Of a stretch of 64,000 bases of DNA, positions 34,241 to 43,251 are shown piece by piece. The translations under genes and the position numbers were made by a program. Source of the DNA: Bradyrhizobium erythrophlei (lineage in GTDB: Bacteria; Pseudomonadota; Alphaproteobacteria; Rhizobiales; Xanthobacteraceae); assembly GCA_900129675.1 (NCBI GenBank), contig FSRD01000001.1, positions 4,453,501 through 4,517,500 of the forward strand. Direction: 5' to 3'. The notes beneath the pieces were generated by a model. The model searched no databases, had not been told where the DNA came from, and worked only from the letters and a program-made list of their open reading frames with translations. Positions within the stretch are counted from its first letter, which is position 1, and each line of letters begins with the position of its first letter.

Positions 34241-34872
34241 TGAAGACGTTGCAACATTCCAAGTAACCGTTGCAGATCGTCGAGTAGACGTTGCAGATCG
34301 CCGAGTAGACGTTGCGGTCCGAAGAGTAGATGTTGCAAGATTCCAAGTAGGCGTTGCGTCGCCCCTGCCAATTCATTGAATTTCCTAGCTTTTCGGTTCC
34401 AGCCGCGAATTCTCCGCTTCAAGTAGGTGTTGCACCCGCTTGTTGGACAGGGGGGAGCCGCCATTATCCAATACCTGCACACCGCCACCCAGCGCTCCGC
34501 CCGGCGTTTTTGGGCGTTTTCCGGTGCGATCGCACGCCGGCAGGCGCCCCGGCTCGGCCCCGCCAGCGGCTTGCACCCGCTCGTCCGGCGCTGGCTCCTG
34601 TCAGGCATCGTCCAAGACACCGGGCAATAAGGATCCGCACGCCCGCAGACTCGAACGATGCTGTTCCCGGCCGGGCGATCTCTAAAGGCCGGACGGGAGT
34701 GCTCCCGAGCCGTCCGCGTCAGGCGGCCGGAAACGCCACAATCCGAAATTCAAGGATTCGATGCAACGTCTACTTGGAGAAGTGCAACGTCTACTTGGCG
34801 TTTGCGCGATGCCTGCCTATGGTCGAAGTGCGCGTCAAGTAGACGTTGCATCGGCGATAGTAGACGTTGCAA
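34241..34872. repeat. Iteron arrays of the 14-mer AAGTAGACGTTGCA
   Basis: Six units spaced about 21 bp at 34241-34357 (for example CGAGTAGACGTTGCAGATCG twice in tandem), one at 34420-34434, then two in reverse orientation (GCAACGTCTACTTGG at 34763 and 34784) and two forward (34836, 34859). The right-hand four are nearly identical. The left array could serve as a protein-binding region of an IS21-like end or a replication/partition iteron cluster. No rep or par gene is beside it. Confidence 0.7.
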
Positions 34873-35031
34873 AACGTACCATGTAACGGGGGGCCGAGAT
34901 AAAAATGACGCCGCATCACCTCCCGCAGACGTCCCGTCGCGCAGCAGCCCTTCAGGGCCCGATTTCCTGCCGTCATCGGCGGAGGCCCGAAGGAAGGAAA
35001 GGTAAGGAAAGAAGGAAAGGCAAGGATTGGA

Positions 35032-35466
35032 TCAGTTCCTCGTCGCGCGGCGGTCGCGTAGGATGGCCTCGACGATCCGGCGCAGGCGGCGGAAGTTGTA
35101 GCCGACGGCGGCGAGGACAGTGTTGTTGGCGTCGCCGCGCCGGAACCAGAGATAGTTGCGGCCCATGCGATGCTCGGCTTTGAGATGGCCGATAACGGGC
35201 TCCACGGCGGACCTGCGGCGCAGTTCGCGCTTGATCCTGGACGTCACCCCTCGCTTCTGGCCGGTGAGGAAGACCCTGAACTTGTAATCGGGCGGCGCAT
35301 TGTGGCCGCGGTAGCCCTTGTCGGCGAGAATGCGCGTGATGGTGCTGCCGACCAGCGCCTCCATGTCCGGAGTCACCGTTGCCAGCGTGTGGCCGTCATA
35401 TGGATTGCCGGGCAACGCCTTCACATGGGTGAGGAACTGGCGCCCCGACCCGTGTGCCGGTTCAAA
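35032..35466 (-). pseudogene. IS5-type transposase, C-terminal half
   Basis: Frame reads GRQFLTHVKALPGNPYDGHT, DKGYRGHNAPPDYKFRVFL, KRELRRRSAVEPVIGHLKAE and HRMGRNYLWFRRGD, the end of an IS5/IS1182-like DDE transposase (DKGYRG and the Y-(2)-R-like E motif). The first ~250 residues are missing upstream of 35466. The 3' end is intact; RNNRR ending is normal. Confidence 0.75.
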
Positions 35467-35541
35467 TGATCAAACGACGGGGCGTCCAGCCAGGGTTGGC
35501 GAACCTTCTTGCGTAACCGCTGAGCGGCTCGTGCATCCATC

Positions 35542-35580
35542 AAGGGGCCAGCAAGTTCGTCTCGCTGGCCCCTTTGTCTT
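35542..35580 (-). terminator. Rho-independent terminator of the amidase gene
   Basis: AAGGGGCCAGC (35542-35552) pairs with GCTGGCCCCTT (35564-35574), an 11-bp perfect stem with an 11-base loop, 14 bases past the amidase stop. On the plus strand a short T-rich stretch follows. Confidence 0.7.
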
Positions 35581-35587
35581 TCCACCC

Positions 35588-37141
35588 TTATTTCTCCGAG
35601 GGCAGCGGCGGCGCGCTCTCCGGCGAGCGGCGGAAATGCGTCGCCTGCTCGAACGAATAGGCCAGCGACAGCAGTTTTGCCTCGCTCCATGGCTTGCCGA
35701 GGATGTCCATGCCGACGGGGACGCCAAGCGGGGCGGTATCGGTCGACGCGGAGAACCCGGCCGGGATCGTGATCGCCGGGAAGCCAGTCACCGATGCCAG
35801 GATGCCATTCCGGTCCGCCTGGTTGAGTTCGGTGACAGGCACCACGAGCCGCTTCTGCAAGGGATAGACGACGGCATCGAGGTGGATGTCGTCCATCACC
35901 TTGTCGAGGAGGGCGCGGGTCTTGGCGTCGCGATCGAGCCGGACCTGGTAGTCGGCCTCGGACAGGCCGTCCTTGAAGGAGACGGCGGATTTTAGGAAGC
36001 CTTCGAGGGTCGGATGGTTGTAGCGTCCGCCCGCATAGATGGCGTCAACGGTCTTGGCAGGCGCGTTGGGGATGGTGGCAAGATAGCGGTCCATCACCGC
36101 CTTGAACTCGTACTTCTGCACGTCGTTCTGGGCGATGAGCTGGTCCGCGCCCAGCTCCGGCGCGTCAATGTCGATGAGGACGGCGCCAGCCTGTCTCATG
36201 GCCGAGATGGCCCGCTCCATCACCACGTCGACTTCACTGTGCTCAGGCTTCGATCCGAACATCACGCGCAGCACGCCGATCCGCTTGCCTTTAAGCGCGT
36301 CAACATCAAGCGCGGCAGTGTAGTCCGGGTGCGGATGGCCCGCGGTCTCCGGATCGGCTGGATCGGTTGCCGCCATCGCCTGCAACATGGCGGCGGCGTC
36401 GACGACGTGGCGGGCAAGCGGCCCGATGGCGTCCTGCGTGCTGGAGACGGGCATGATGCCGTTGAGGCTCAGCAGCCCGTGGGTTGGCCGCACACCGACC
36501 AGCGCGGCGGCGGAGGAGGGCGAGCGGATGGAGTTGACTGTGTCGGAGCCGGTCCCGGCCATCGCCAGGTTGCTGGCCACCGACGCGGCGGTGCCGCCGC
36601 TTGAGCCGCCCGGGGTGCGCGTCAGGTCGTAGGGGTTCAGCGTCTGGCCGCCGAGCGAACTCACCGTGGTGCCCGAAAGCGCGAACTCGTGCATGTTGGT
36701 CTTGGCCAGGATGATGGCGCCCGCCGAGCGCAGCCGGGCGACGACGAAGGCATCCTTGTCAGGCTGCGCGCCCTCCAGGGACAGCGAGCCGCCGGTGGTC
36801 GGCAGGTCGGCGGTATTGTAGTTGTCCTTGAGAACGACGGGCACGCAGTGCAGCGGGCTGAGCTTTCCGCCATGGGCGAAGCTGGCATCGAGGAGGTCGG
36901 CCGCAGCCAGCGCACTTCCGTTCAGGGTCAGGATCGCATTGAGCTTCGGTCCCTGCTTGTCGTAAGCCGCGATGCGGTCGAGGTAGGTCTGGACGAGTTG
37001 GTGGCAGCTCAGGCGGTGATCGCGGAACGCCTGCTCGAGTTCCGGGATCGTCGCCTCCTCAACCTTGAAGTCGGTGGCGAGGACCGGCGTGGCCACGACG
37101 GCGAGGCAAGCGGCCATGGCAAGGATGCGCTTTTTCATCAT
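35588..37141 (-). CDS. Exported amidase-signature enzyme
   Basis: Hydrolyses amides by a Ser-cisSer-Lys triad. The 517-residue protein begins MMKKRILAMAACLAVVATPV with LATD cleavage, a signal peptide. Catalytic parts: CVPVVLKDNYNTADLPTTGG (Lys), TPGGSSGGTAASVASNLAMA (cis-Ser) and GTGSDTVNSIRSPSSAAALV (nucleophile Ser in the GSIR-type block). The length fits exported amidases. Substrate unknown. It stands alone, followed by a strong terminator. Confidence 0.92.
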   Translation of the reverse strand: MMKKRILAMAACLAVVATPVLATDFKVEEATIPELEQAFRDHRLSCHQLVQTYLDRIAAYDKQGPKLNAILTLNGSALAAADLLDASFAHGGKLSPLHCVPVVLKDNYNTADLPTTGGSLSLEGAQPDKDAFVVARLRSAGAIILAKTNMHEFALSGTTVSSLGGQTLNPYDLTRTPGGSSGGTAASVASNLAMAGTGSDTVNSIRSPSSAAALVGVRPTHGLLSLNGIMPVSSTQDAIGPLARHVVDAAAMLQAMAATDPADPETAGHPHPDYTAALDVDALKGKRIGVLRVMFGSKPEHSEVDVVMERAISAMRQAGAVLIDIDAPELGADQLIAQNDVQKYEFKAVMDRYLATIPNAPAKTVDAIYAGGRYNHPTLEGFLKSAVSFKDGLSEADYQVRLDRDAKTRALLDKVMDDIHLDAVVYPLQKRLVVPVTELNQADRNGILASVTGFPAITIPAGFSASTDTAPLGVPVGMDILGKPWSEAKLLSLAYSFEQATHFRRSPESAPPLPSEK

Positions 37142-37842
37142 GTGTCTTTCGTAGAAAGCCTAACGGCACGACCGGAAAGGAGGTGCCTCCCGAAGGGGTC
37201 TGGACGACGTGTCGGCATATGCAATCGCCGGGTGAACTGCAACAGTTGAATAAATGGTCCGTCGACGCAGAAATCCGGATACGCGAGCGTCGCGGCGACG
37301 CCGAACACGGAGCGAGCCTGCCGCGCTTTTCCGCACCCCAACGTGGTCGCGACCGTTTGTCCGTCGGGCATGTCGACCATGGGGTGGGCGGACATGAGAG
37401 GTGAGGTGCCGTGACCTCAGCCATCACTCCGGCCATTTTGCGGCGCGCATCAGCTCCTCAATCTCTTCTTTTGTGTGGTGCGCCGGCGTCGAATAATCCA
37501 ACGCAACTAGTCGGCCATCTTTCAGCCGCCCCTAGCCCAATCGGGAGGCCCCCCGGCTCTGCCGGGGTGGCAGTAGAAGTTTGACATTTACGGCAGTCGT
37601 CCATCGACGAAACACCCGCGTCATGAGCCACCACACACACGAAAGGGAGTTTCTCGATGGACAATCATGAAACCTAAACCCGCCAAGTGGGAATGCAAAT
37701 ATCACGGGGTATTTGTTCTCCAAGTGTCGCAGAAAAAGTTGGATGGCGGGTTGATGTGGCATAGCGAGGAAGTACTTCGTGCGCTGGCCACATAAATGGA
37801 GCTTCGGATCTGGACCGGCCGCTTTGAGCGGCCCCATATCTA
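37142..37842. other. Intergenic region upstream of the amidase
   Basis: No intact gene. It contains a CCCCCCGGCTCTGCCGGGG hairpin near 37543-37562, resembling the GC-rich part of the ISAs1 terminal repeat at 37850, so another IS trace is possible. The amidase promoter should lie near 37142-37300. Confidence 0.35.
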
Positions 37843-39163
37843 AAGCCCCCGGCTTTGCCACGGCTCGGAACTCGGGTTAACGGGCCGAAAGGGCTGATTT
37901 TGCGTTGACGGCGGTTGGTGATTCCCTCGGTGCTTTGATTCGGCTGGAGCATCGAGATGGACACGATCGTCGAGGACGAGAGCCCGCGGGCTCGTTTGGC
38001 GCTTCTTTTGAAGAACTTTTCCGAACTCGACGACGACCGGGAAGCGTGGCGGATTCTCTATCCGATTAAGGAGGTTCTGCTGCTGGTGACCTGCGCGACC
38101 ATCGCCTCCTGCGATGATTTCGACGACATCGTCGCTTGGGGCGAGCATCATCTCGATTTCCTGCGGCGGTTTTCCGATTTCCATCATGGCATTCCGTGTG
38201 CGCGCTGGCTGCGCGACTTGGTGAACCGCATCGATCCGGTCCTGTTCCAACGCTGCTTCAATAGCTGGGTCGCCGCCATCTGGCCGGATCGGCACGATTT
38301 CATCGCCATCGATGGAAAGACGGCGCGCCGCACCCACGACCATCGCAAGGGGCTCAAGGCCCTGCACACGCTCAGCGCCTATGCCACCACCGCAAGACTG
38401 ACCTTGGCGCAGCTCGGGGTTCCGGAGAAGACCAACGAGATTACCGCTATTCCCGAGCTTCTCGACCAGCTCGCCGAAGCCGGCCAGCTCGAAGGTGCCC
38501 TGGTCACCATCGATGCCATGGGCTGTCAGGTCGACATCGCCGACAAGATCGTGGCCCACAAAGCCGATTACCTGCTGGCACTGAAGGGCAACCAGCCTAC
38601 TCTGGAAGCCGATGTCGTGGACTACTTCCGCACTGCCCAGGCCAGCGAGCTGGTTACCAAAACAACCGTCGAGAAGGGTCACGGCCGCATCGAGACCCGC
38701 ACCTACACCGCCTCGAAGGCGGTCGACTGGATCGTGTCCGAGCGCAGCTATCCCGGGCAACCGCGCTTCACCAACATCAAGACCATCGTCAAGGTCGACA
38801 CCCGGACCGAACATGCCGATCGCTCGACCTTCGACACCCGCACCTACATCTGCTCCGCGCCGCTCGACATCGAACGCACTGCCAAAGGATGTCGCGGCCA
38901 TTGGGGGGTGGAGAGCATGCACTGGCTGCTCGACGTCGAATTCGGCGATGATCTGTCGCGATACAGGACAGGCCATGGCGCCAAGAACATGGCCGTCGTC
39001 CGCCGCTTCGCTCTCGACCTCCTCCGCAACCACAAAACCACCGGAAGCATCAAGACCCGCAGAAAACGGGCAAGTTGGAGCGCCGATTTCCTGCTCCAGG
39101 TTCTCCAAATCAGCCGTTAACCCGGATTCCTTGCCGTGCCGGCTTTGCCGGGGGATATTTACT
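37843..39163. mobile_element. ISAs1-family insertion sequence
   Basis: Imperfect terminal repeats flank the transposase: left GCCCCCGGCTTTGCCACGG with GGGTTAACGG, right CGTTAACCCGG with GCCGGCTTTGCCGGGGG. The ends could not be fixed to the base and no target duplication was identified. The transposase gene is complete. Confidence 0.75.
37957..39120 (+). CDS. ISAs1-family transposase (intact)
   Basis: 387 residues. ISAs1 DDE features: FIAIDGKTARRTHDHRKGLK (first Asp), LVTIDAMGCQVDIADKIVAH (second Asp) and WGVESMHWLLDVEFGDDLSR (Glu with YREN-like block). The N-terminal DDE_Tnp_1-associated region (FSELDDDREAWRILYPIKEV) is typical. No frameshift or stop is seen, so it may be active. Confidence 0.93.
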   Translation: MDTIVEDESPRARLALLLKNFSELDDDREAWRILYPIKEVLLLVTCATIASCDDFDDIVAWGEHHLDFLRRFSDFHHGIPCARWLRDLVNRIDPVLFQRCFNSWVAAIWPDRHDFIAIDGKTARRTHDHRKGLKALHTLSAYATTARLTLAQLGVPEKTNEITAIPELLDQLAEAGQLEGALVTIDAMGCQVDIADKIVAHKADYLLALKGNQPTLEADVVDYFRTAQASELVTKTTVEKGHGRIETRTYTASKAVDWIVSERSYPGQPRFTNIKTIVKVDTRTEHADRSTFDTRTYICSAPLDIERTAKGCRGHWGVESMHWLLDVEFGDDLSRYRTGHGAKNMAVVRRFALDLLRNHKTTGSIKTRRKRASWSADFLLQVLQISR

Positions 39164-39165
39164 AG

Positions 39166-40071
39166 CTCGTCACAGTGATTATGACTGGTTGATTTTGAGC
39201 CAAATCAGGAAGGGCAGATCTTTCGGAGCAACGAGGATCCGATCCCAACCGGCCGGTGGTCTGCTTCGACGAGCCCGGTCGTCTCTGGCTACGAGCGCGC
39301 CTGGCTTCGCGTTGCAACGGACGACGCCAAACAGCGCAGATCGCTATCGTGATCGCAACGCATATTTCAAATTCACCGGAAACCCTGAACTGGCGGGCCT
39401 CATTCTGGGACGTGGCGTCTACCCGAGAACGCGCCGACCTTGTCCCTACCCTAGATTTTCACTGATACAGTAGTACCAGTCCGACATCACGCGCTCCGCG
39501 CTGGCGTACTCGAGTTTGGGCCTTTGCAAAGGCAAGAGGCTTGTGAGCCCAAAAACAAAAGACGAAGGCGCTCTCCGTATACTAAATGCTCGGAAGATCA
39601 GGCCTTCATCAAAGCTGGAATCAGTAGCAACGTCCGTGTCCAGCGCGCTTGGCGCCCTCCACCGGCCCCGATTTACCCATGCACTCATATTCGCGGATGA
39701 TGCTCCCAAAACCGTTGACGACGGCGGCAAATGACTGTTTGCGACTGATAAGTCATCGTGGTGAAGGTGTCGCCGCCGTTTCGCCGGTTCAGCTTCAATT
39801 GATGACCCCGTCGCGTTCGGGTTTCCAGGCTTCGGAGACCCCTTATAAAAACGCAATGCGGGCTCAGTGGTGGACGGAGCGCGCAAAATGAAAAAAATGT
39901 CGAGCCAGGCTCTCGCGGCGCGCCTACGGGGCTGCACGGCGCTCCAGGGCGCGGCCGATCGCTCGGTCGAGGCAATTGCTACGATCGTTCTCGGCGCATC
40001 GGTTGGAAAGCCATGCGAGCAGCCCGGGTCTCGACCAAAAACCAAATAATTTTGGATTTGCTCAAATCGAT
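39166..40071. other. Long stretch without recognised genes
   Basis: Several open frames of 60-200 codons exist on both strands but none shows a family, a good ribosome site together with a start, or consistent coding bias. A small frame at 39867-40049 (RKMKKMSSQALAARL) is the least unlikely. Probably scrap between IS elements. Confidence 0.35.
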
Positions 40072-40154
40072 CTAGAGCCTGTCCTCAATTAGCGGATTCC
40101 CAAGAGGTTCCCCAAGTGATTCATGGGAGGTCAACTTGATTCGGAGTTGACTGA

Positions 40155-40526
40155 ATGCGCCGTTACGCCCTTCGCGACGATCAATGGGACAGGATCAAGA
40201 ATATTTTGCCGGGACGTGAGGGTCACGTCGGCGCTACGGCCAAGGATAATCGGCTGTTTGTAGAAGCAGTTCTCTATCGTTATCGCGCCGGCATGCCCTG
40301 GCGGGATCTGCCGGAACGTTTTGGCGACCCGATCAAGATTCATACCCGATTTTCGCGCTGGGCGAAGAGCGGGGTATGGAAGAAGATGTTCGAGATGCTG
40401 GCTGCCGACGCGGACAATGAATACGCCATGATCGACAGCACTATCGTACGCGCGCACCAGCACAGTGCCGGCGCCCAAAAAAAGACGGCGAAGACCAGGC
40501 GATCGGGCGCAGCAAAGGCGGGTTGA
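40155..40526 (+). CDS. IS427-group transposase, OrfA
   Basis: 123 residues: MRRYALRDDQWDRIKNILPG, GVWKKMFEMLAADADNEYAM, then IDSTIVRAHQH carrying the first catalytic Asp. The frame passes CAAAAAAAG near 40479-40487, a slippery run. A shift there leads into GEDQAIGRSKGGLSTKIHA and OrfB, giving the full transposase. Unshifted translation ends at 40526. Confidence 0.9.
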   Translation: MRRYALRDDQWDRIKNILPGREGHVGATAKDNRLFVEAVLYRYRAGMPWRDLPERFGDPIKIHTRFSRWAKSGVWKKMFEMLAADADNEYAMIDSTIVRAHQHSAGAQKKTAKTRRSGAAKAG

Positions 40527-40912
40527 GCACCAAAATCCATGCCATGGTCGATGCACTTGGCAATCCGTTGGCGTTCCTGCTGACCGCAGGGCAAGCCCAC
40601 GATTTGGAAGGCGCTGACGCGCTGCTGCCTCAGATGCAGGCCGATACCTTGTTGGCGGACAAGGCCTTCGATGCCGATCTACGTGTCATCGAGCCTCTGC
40701 TTGCGGCAGGAAAAACGCCGGTGATCCCGCCCAAGAGCAATCGAAAGCTCCAACGCGCCTACGACAAGGAACTGTACAAAGCGCGCCACCTCATGGAAAA
40801 CCTCTATTGCAAGCTCAAACAGTACCGAGCCATAGCCACCCGCTACGATAAGACCGCCAGAAACTTTCTCGCCGCAGTCCATCTCGCCGCCGCAGTCATT
40901 TGGCTCAATTGA
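40523..40912 (+). CDS. IS427-group transposase, OrfB
   Basis: 129 residues carrying the rest of the DDE domain: LSTKIHAMVDALGNPLAFLL, LLADKAFDADLRVIEPLL (second Asp), RHLMENLYCKLKQYRAIATR (Glu). On its own it would start at a TTG; expression is expected as the shifted product with OrfA. Confidence 0.9.
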   Translation: MSTKIHAMVDALGNPLAFLLTAGQAHDLEGADALLPQMQADTLLADKAFDADLRVIEPLLAAGKTPVIPPKSNRKLQRAYDKELYKARHLMENLYCKLKQYRAIATRYDKTARNFLAAVHLAAAVIWLN

Positions 40913-40925
40913 GGACAGGCTCTAG

Positions 40926-41798
40926 CTTTGAAGGCAAAGCTGCCCAAATATGCGTAATCGTTGGCGTGTGACCGAGTGTATCGAAAGGGCTTCGACTGGG
41001 AACGATGGAATAGGCGGTGGTTGTACGACACTCTAGGGCTGTTCAACGCCTATCGAGTGCGACGCGACGGGCCGAAAGTCGCCTCAGCAGGATAGGTCCC
41101 ATAAGCTTTGGCTACTCGAAGGGCTCATCGTCTTCGCCTGGTCGATAATCCCAATCCGGAAAATCACCGCGATTGAAGGCCTTGGCCAGCGGCTGTGCCG
41201 TCGCCATCACCAGCAACCCGCCATCGCCCGAGCACCAGGGAACGAGGCAAAGCATAGCCCGACGTCGGTCACCGACGGTCCGAAAAGAAAAAGATTGGCT
41301 TCGTATTTGTTGCACCGGCGGCCGCGGGCTCCGCGCGCAGGCTTAATAGCCCAGGATCCTACAACCAGCACCCGTCGCGTTGTACCGCCCAGACCTGCCC
41401 AGTCCCGCCGAAGCCGCCGGTGCCCTGGCGGCCGGCCGCGGGACACGCCGATCGGGAAGCTTGAAGCCGCACTGAAATCCCGATCGTGTAAGAAACGCTA
41501 CGTCATGCGGTGCAAGGTTTGTGGCGGCGTGCCGGCCACCACTTTCGGAGCTCGAGCCCCCGGTATTGAGATCGCTAGAACCCTCACGCGCCATTGCTGC
41601 GGACGAATGCTAACGGACGTTGAGAGGTCCGAGATTGAGGAAGGTCTCGATTTCCGTGATGGCCAGTGGTCACACCCAAATAGGCATCTGCGCGCCGAAG
41701 CACCCCGAAACGGGGGTGGATTTTTAGCGTAATCCGACTGCCACACTGCATCCAACTCAGAGCTAGGCTCGGGAAGCAGCCGTGAGGGCTTTGCCACT
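40926..41798. other. Region without assigned genes
   Basis: A minus frame at 41112-41315 (67 residues ending DWDYRPGEDDEPFE) and a plus frame reaching 41732 with CKVCGGVPATTFG and HCCGRML are open, but neither could be tied to a family. The first may be a true small protein; support is weak. Confidence 0.3.
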
Positions 41799-42059
41799 TT
41801 ACTCTTTTTGACCAGTTGGGATCGCGCCTGGGGCGGGCGGGGTGGTTTCGGTCGTTGACGCGGCGCCTCTAAGTTCCGCCGCGTTCGCGCAGTCGCCGGC
41901 CCAAAGCTTGGTCCCTTTAACCGTCCCGACGAACTTGCAGCCCATTGGCTCTTTCGGCTTCATCTGGGCCGGCGGCTTGTTGCCCGGTTTGGGCGGTGGA
42001 GTTTGAGCGAATGCGGTCGCCGCAAAGCAGACCGTGAAGAGAACCAGGAACGCCCGCAT
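41799..42059 (-). CDS. Small exported protein (86 aa)
   Basis: MRAFLVLFTVCFAATAFAQT is a signal peptide with AFA cleavage. The mature part is proline/lysine-rich (PPPKPGNKPPAQMKPKEP) followed by a Cys-containing core (MGCKFVGTVKGTKLWAGDCA). GAGAGGAAAG lies upstream of the ATG. Its ATG is two bases after the stop of the 59-residue gene, so they form an operon. Similar proteins seem familiar from Bradyrhizobium; function unknown. Confidence 0.8.
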   Translation of the reverse strand: MRAFLVLFTVCFAATAFAQTPPPKPGNKPPAQMKPKEPMGCKFVGTVKGTKLWAGDCANAAELRGAASTTETTPPAPGAIPTGQKE

Positions 42060-42061
42060 AG

Positions 42062-42241
42062 CTACTTTCCTCTCGCCTTTTGCCCGCGCGGAACAATATC
42101 TTTCAGCGTGTCTATGCGGGTCTGAAACCTTCCGATCTGCTGAAAAGCCTTGTGCCGCTCCTCGCCCGGCGGAAGTTCACGAGCAAGCGCCAACAGCCTT
42201 GCTGCGATTTCTTCTAACTCCCGCAGCCGCTCCGCATTCAT
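42062..42241 (-). CDS. Small helical protein (59 aa)
   Basis: The minus frame reads MNAERLRELEEIAARLLALA then RELPPGEERHKAFQQIGRFQ and ends PRGQKARGK. GAAGG lies five bases before the ATG. Composition and pattern suit an all-helical cytosolic protein. It directly precedes the exported 86-residue gene. No named family recognised. Confidence 0.7.
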   Translation of the reverse strand: MNAERLRELEEIAARLLALARELPPGEERHKAFQQIGRFQTRIDTLKDIVPRGQKARGK

Positions 42242-42385
42242 TTGACCTTCGCCTTCAGCCCGCTGCCGCCTTGTCGTCTATGTAACCCACAAGGTGACGC
42301 GAGTCACATAACGCAACCGCGAACTGACGTATTCCTGTCGCCACGAGCTGAGGAATGGTCCTCATCGAAGAGGCAGGGGAATGAC

Positions 42386-42568
42386 ATGAGCAAGCTGAAC
42401 AACGGCATTCGTGAACTGAACATCGACGAACTCGACCAGGTGAGCGGCGGCAACCGGAGCCAGGTGAACGACCCGTGGTATCGCGGCCCGAAGTTGGGCG
42501 CACCGCAAGGCTCGATTGCCCAGGGCGATACGCTCGACAACACGCTGACCTTCGACCAACTGCCGTGA
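42386..42568 (+). CDS. Double-glycine leader peptide (60 aa)
   Basis: The product starts MSKLNNGIRELNIDELDQVS and GG, matching the leader consensus of peptides exported by C39-peptidase ABC transporters (ELxxxELxxVxGG). The remaining 38 residues (NRSQVNDPWYRGPKLGAPQG…) would be the mature peptide. GGCAGGGGA precedes the ATG. No C39 transporter or modification enzyme is in the window. Could be a bacteriocin-like or signalling peptide. Confidence 0.65.
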   Translation: MSKLNNGIRELNIDELDQVSGGNRSQVNDPWYRGPKLGAPQGSIAQGDTLDNTLTFDQLP

Positions 42569-43037
42569 CCGGGGAGGCCGCCAAGTGAAGCGGCCCTCTT
42601 TTCAAGTGAGGGCGGCGACGGCGGCCGGGCAGCGGCACAGACTCTCTCATGCGCTGGCACCGATCGACCGGAATGGACAGCCTTCGGCCCCGACCCGCAC
42701 CGGCGGCCTTCCTAGAGTCACGGCGCGCCCGTTTGCGGCTGGTGTATGCAGCGCTGGCCGGATCGTCGGCTCAGCCCGCGGGTCGCCAGGCGAGGGCATC
42801 GCCGGGGCACCGGCCCACATAATCGCGTTCCAACCTTCGCACATGCAGCCGGTCGGCCTCACGGATTTTCGCCTCGGCGGCGCTCCGGATCAGAACCGAT
42901 TCGCGGTGCTGGCTCGCGTAGATCCCGTGTGCGTATGGGATGCCCCTGCGCCTTGCGGTCGCCGGATAACGAGATGTGGATGATGCGCGGTGACGTAGCG
43001 CACGATAACTGCGGCGAGGCCAATCCGGGAACAGATG
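42569..43037. other. Unassigned region
   Basis: Open frames on both strands are long because of high GC but lack motifs and starts with ribosome sites. Nothing supported. Confidence 0.35.
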
Positions 43038-43074
43038 TGACCCACTTTTTCAGCCTGTCGCCGAAAGTGGGTCA
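43038..43074. repeat. Inverted repeat before the ATPase tail
   Basis: TGACCCACTTT and AAAGTGGGTCA flank a short loop; the 10-bp core arms are perfect. Similar ends occur on insertion sequences. Its position, exactly where ATPase coding is cut, suggests a past insertion or deletion. Confidence 0.4.
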
Positions 43075-43251
43075 ATGAGCGCTCGCCGGATTGTCGTGGA
43101 GTTTTCAAAGGGGAAAACTAACCGCGAAGGCACGGAGTTTTCCCAGACCTTCAAATTTTTAAAGGTGCGGGAGACGCCGCGTTACGCCGAATTGTTCCAG
43201 CACATCTGGCATTCGCTTGGCGAGGAGTTCGTCAAGGGACGTAGCCCATGA
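43075..43251 (+). pseudogene. C-terminal tail of a NitT/TauT-type ABC ATPase
   Basis: The frame gives RETPRYAELFQHIWHSLGEE and FVKGRSP before a TGA that overlaps the next ATG. This is the usual ending of SsuB/TauB-like ATPases (SPxFxxLxxxIWxxL). Walker motifs are absent upstream; the gene has lost its 5' part. The permease downstream therefore has no ATPase here. Confidence 0.55.

Larger units (their letters stand above)
40076..40921. mobile_element. IS5-family (IS427 group) element, 846 bp, complete
   Basis: Terminal repeats AGCCTGTCCTCAATT (from 40076) and AATTGAGGACAGGCT (to 40921) are perfect and flanked by CTAG on both sides (40072-40075 and 40922-40925), the target duplication normal for the group. 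It contains two overlapping frames making one transposase by frameshifting. Recently inserted and likely functional. Confidence 0.9.

Noticed and set aside
34241..34357. Possible CRISPR array
   Set aside because: Unit spacing is only about 21 bp, repeats are imperfect, spacers are a few bases long and no cas gene is present. It is an iteron array.
35318..36604. Long plus-strand frames opposite the amidase
   Set aside because: They mirror the amidase reading frame in GC-rich DNA, show no family motifs and lack ribosome sites.
39446..40045. 199-codon minus frame
   Set aside because: No recognisable domain, no ribosome site, and it lies in a scrap zone between two IS elements.
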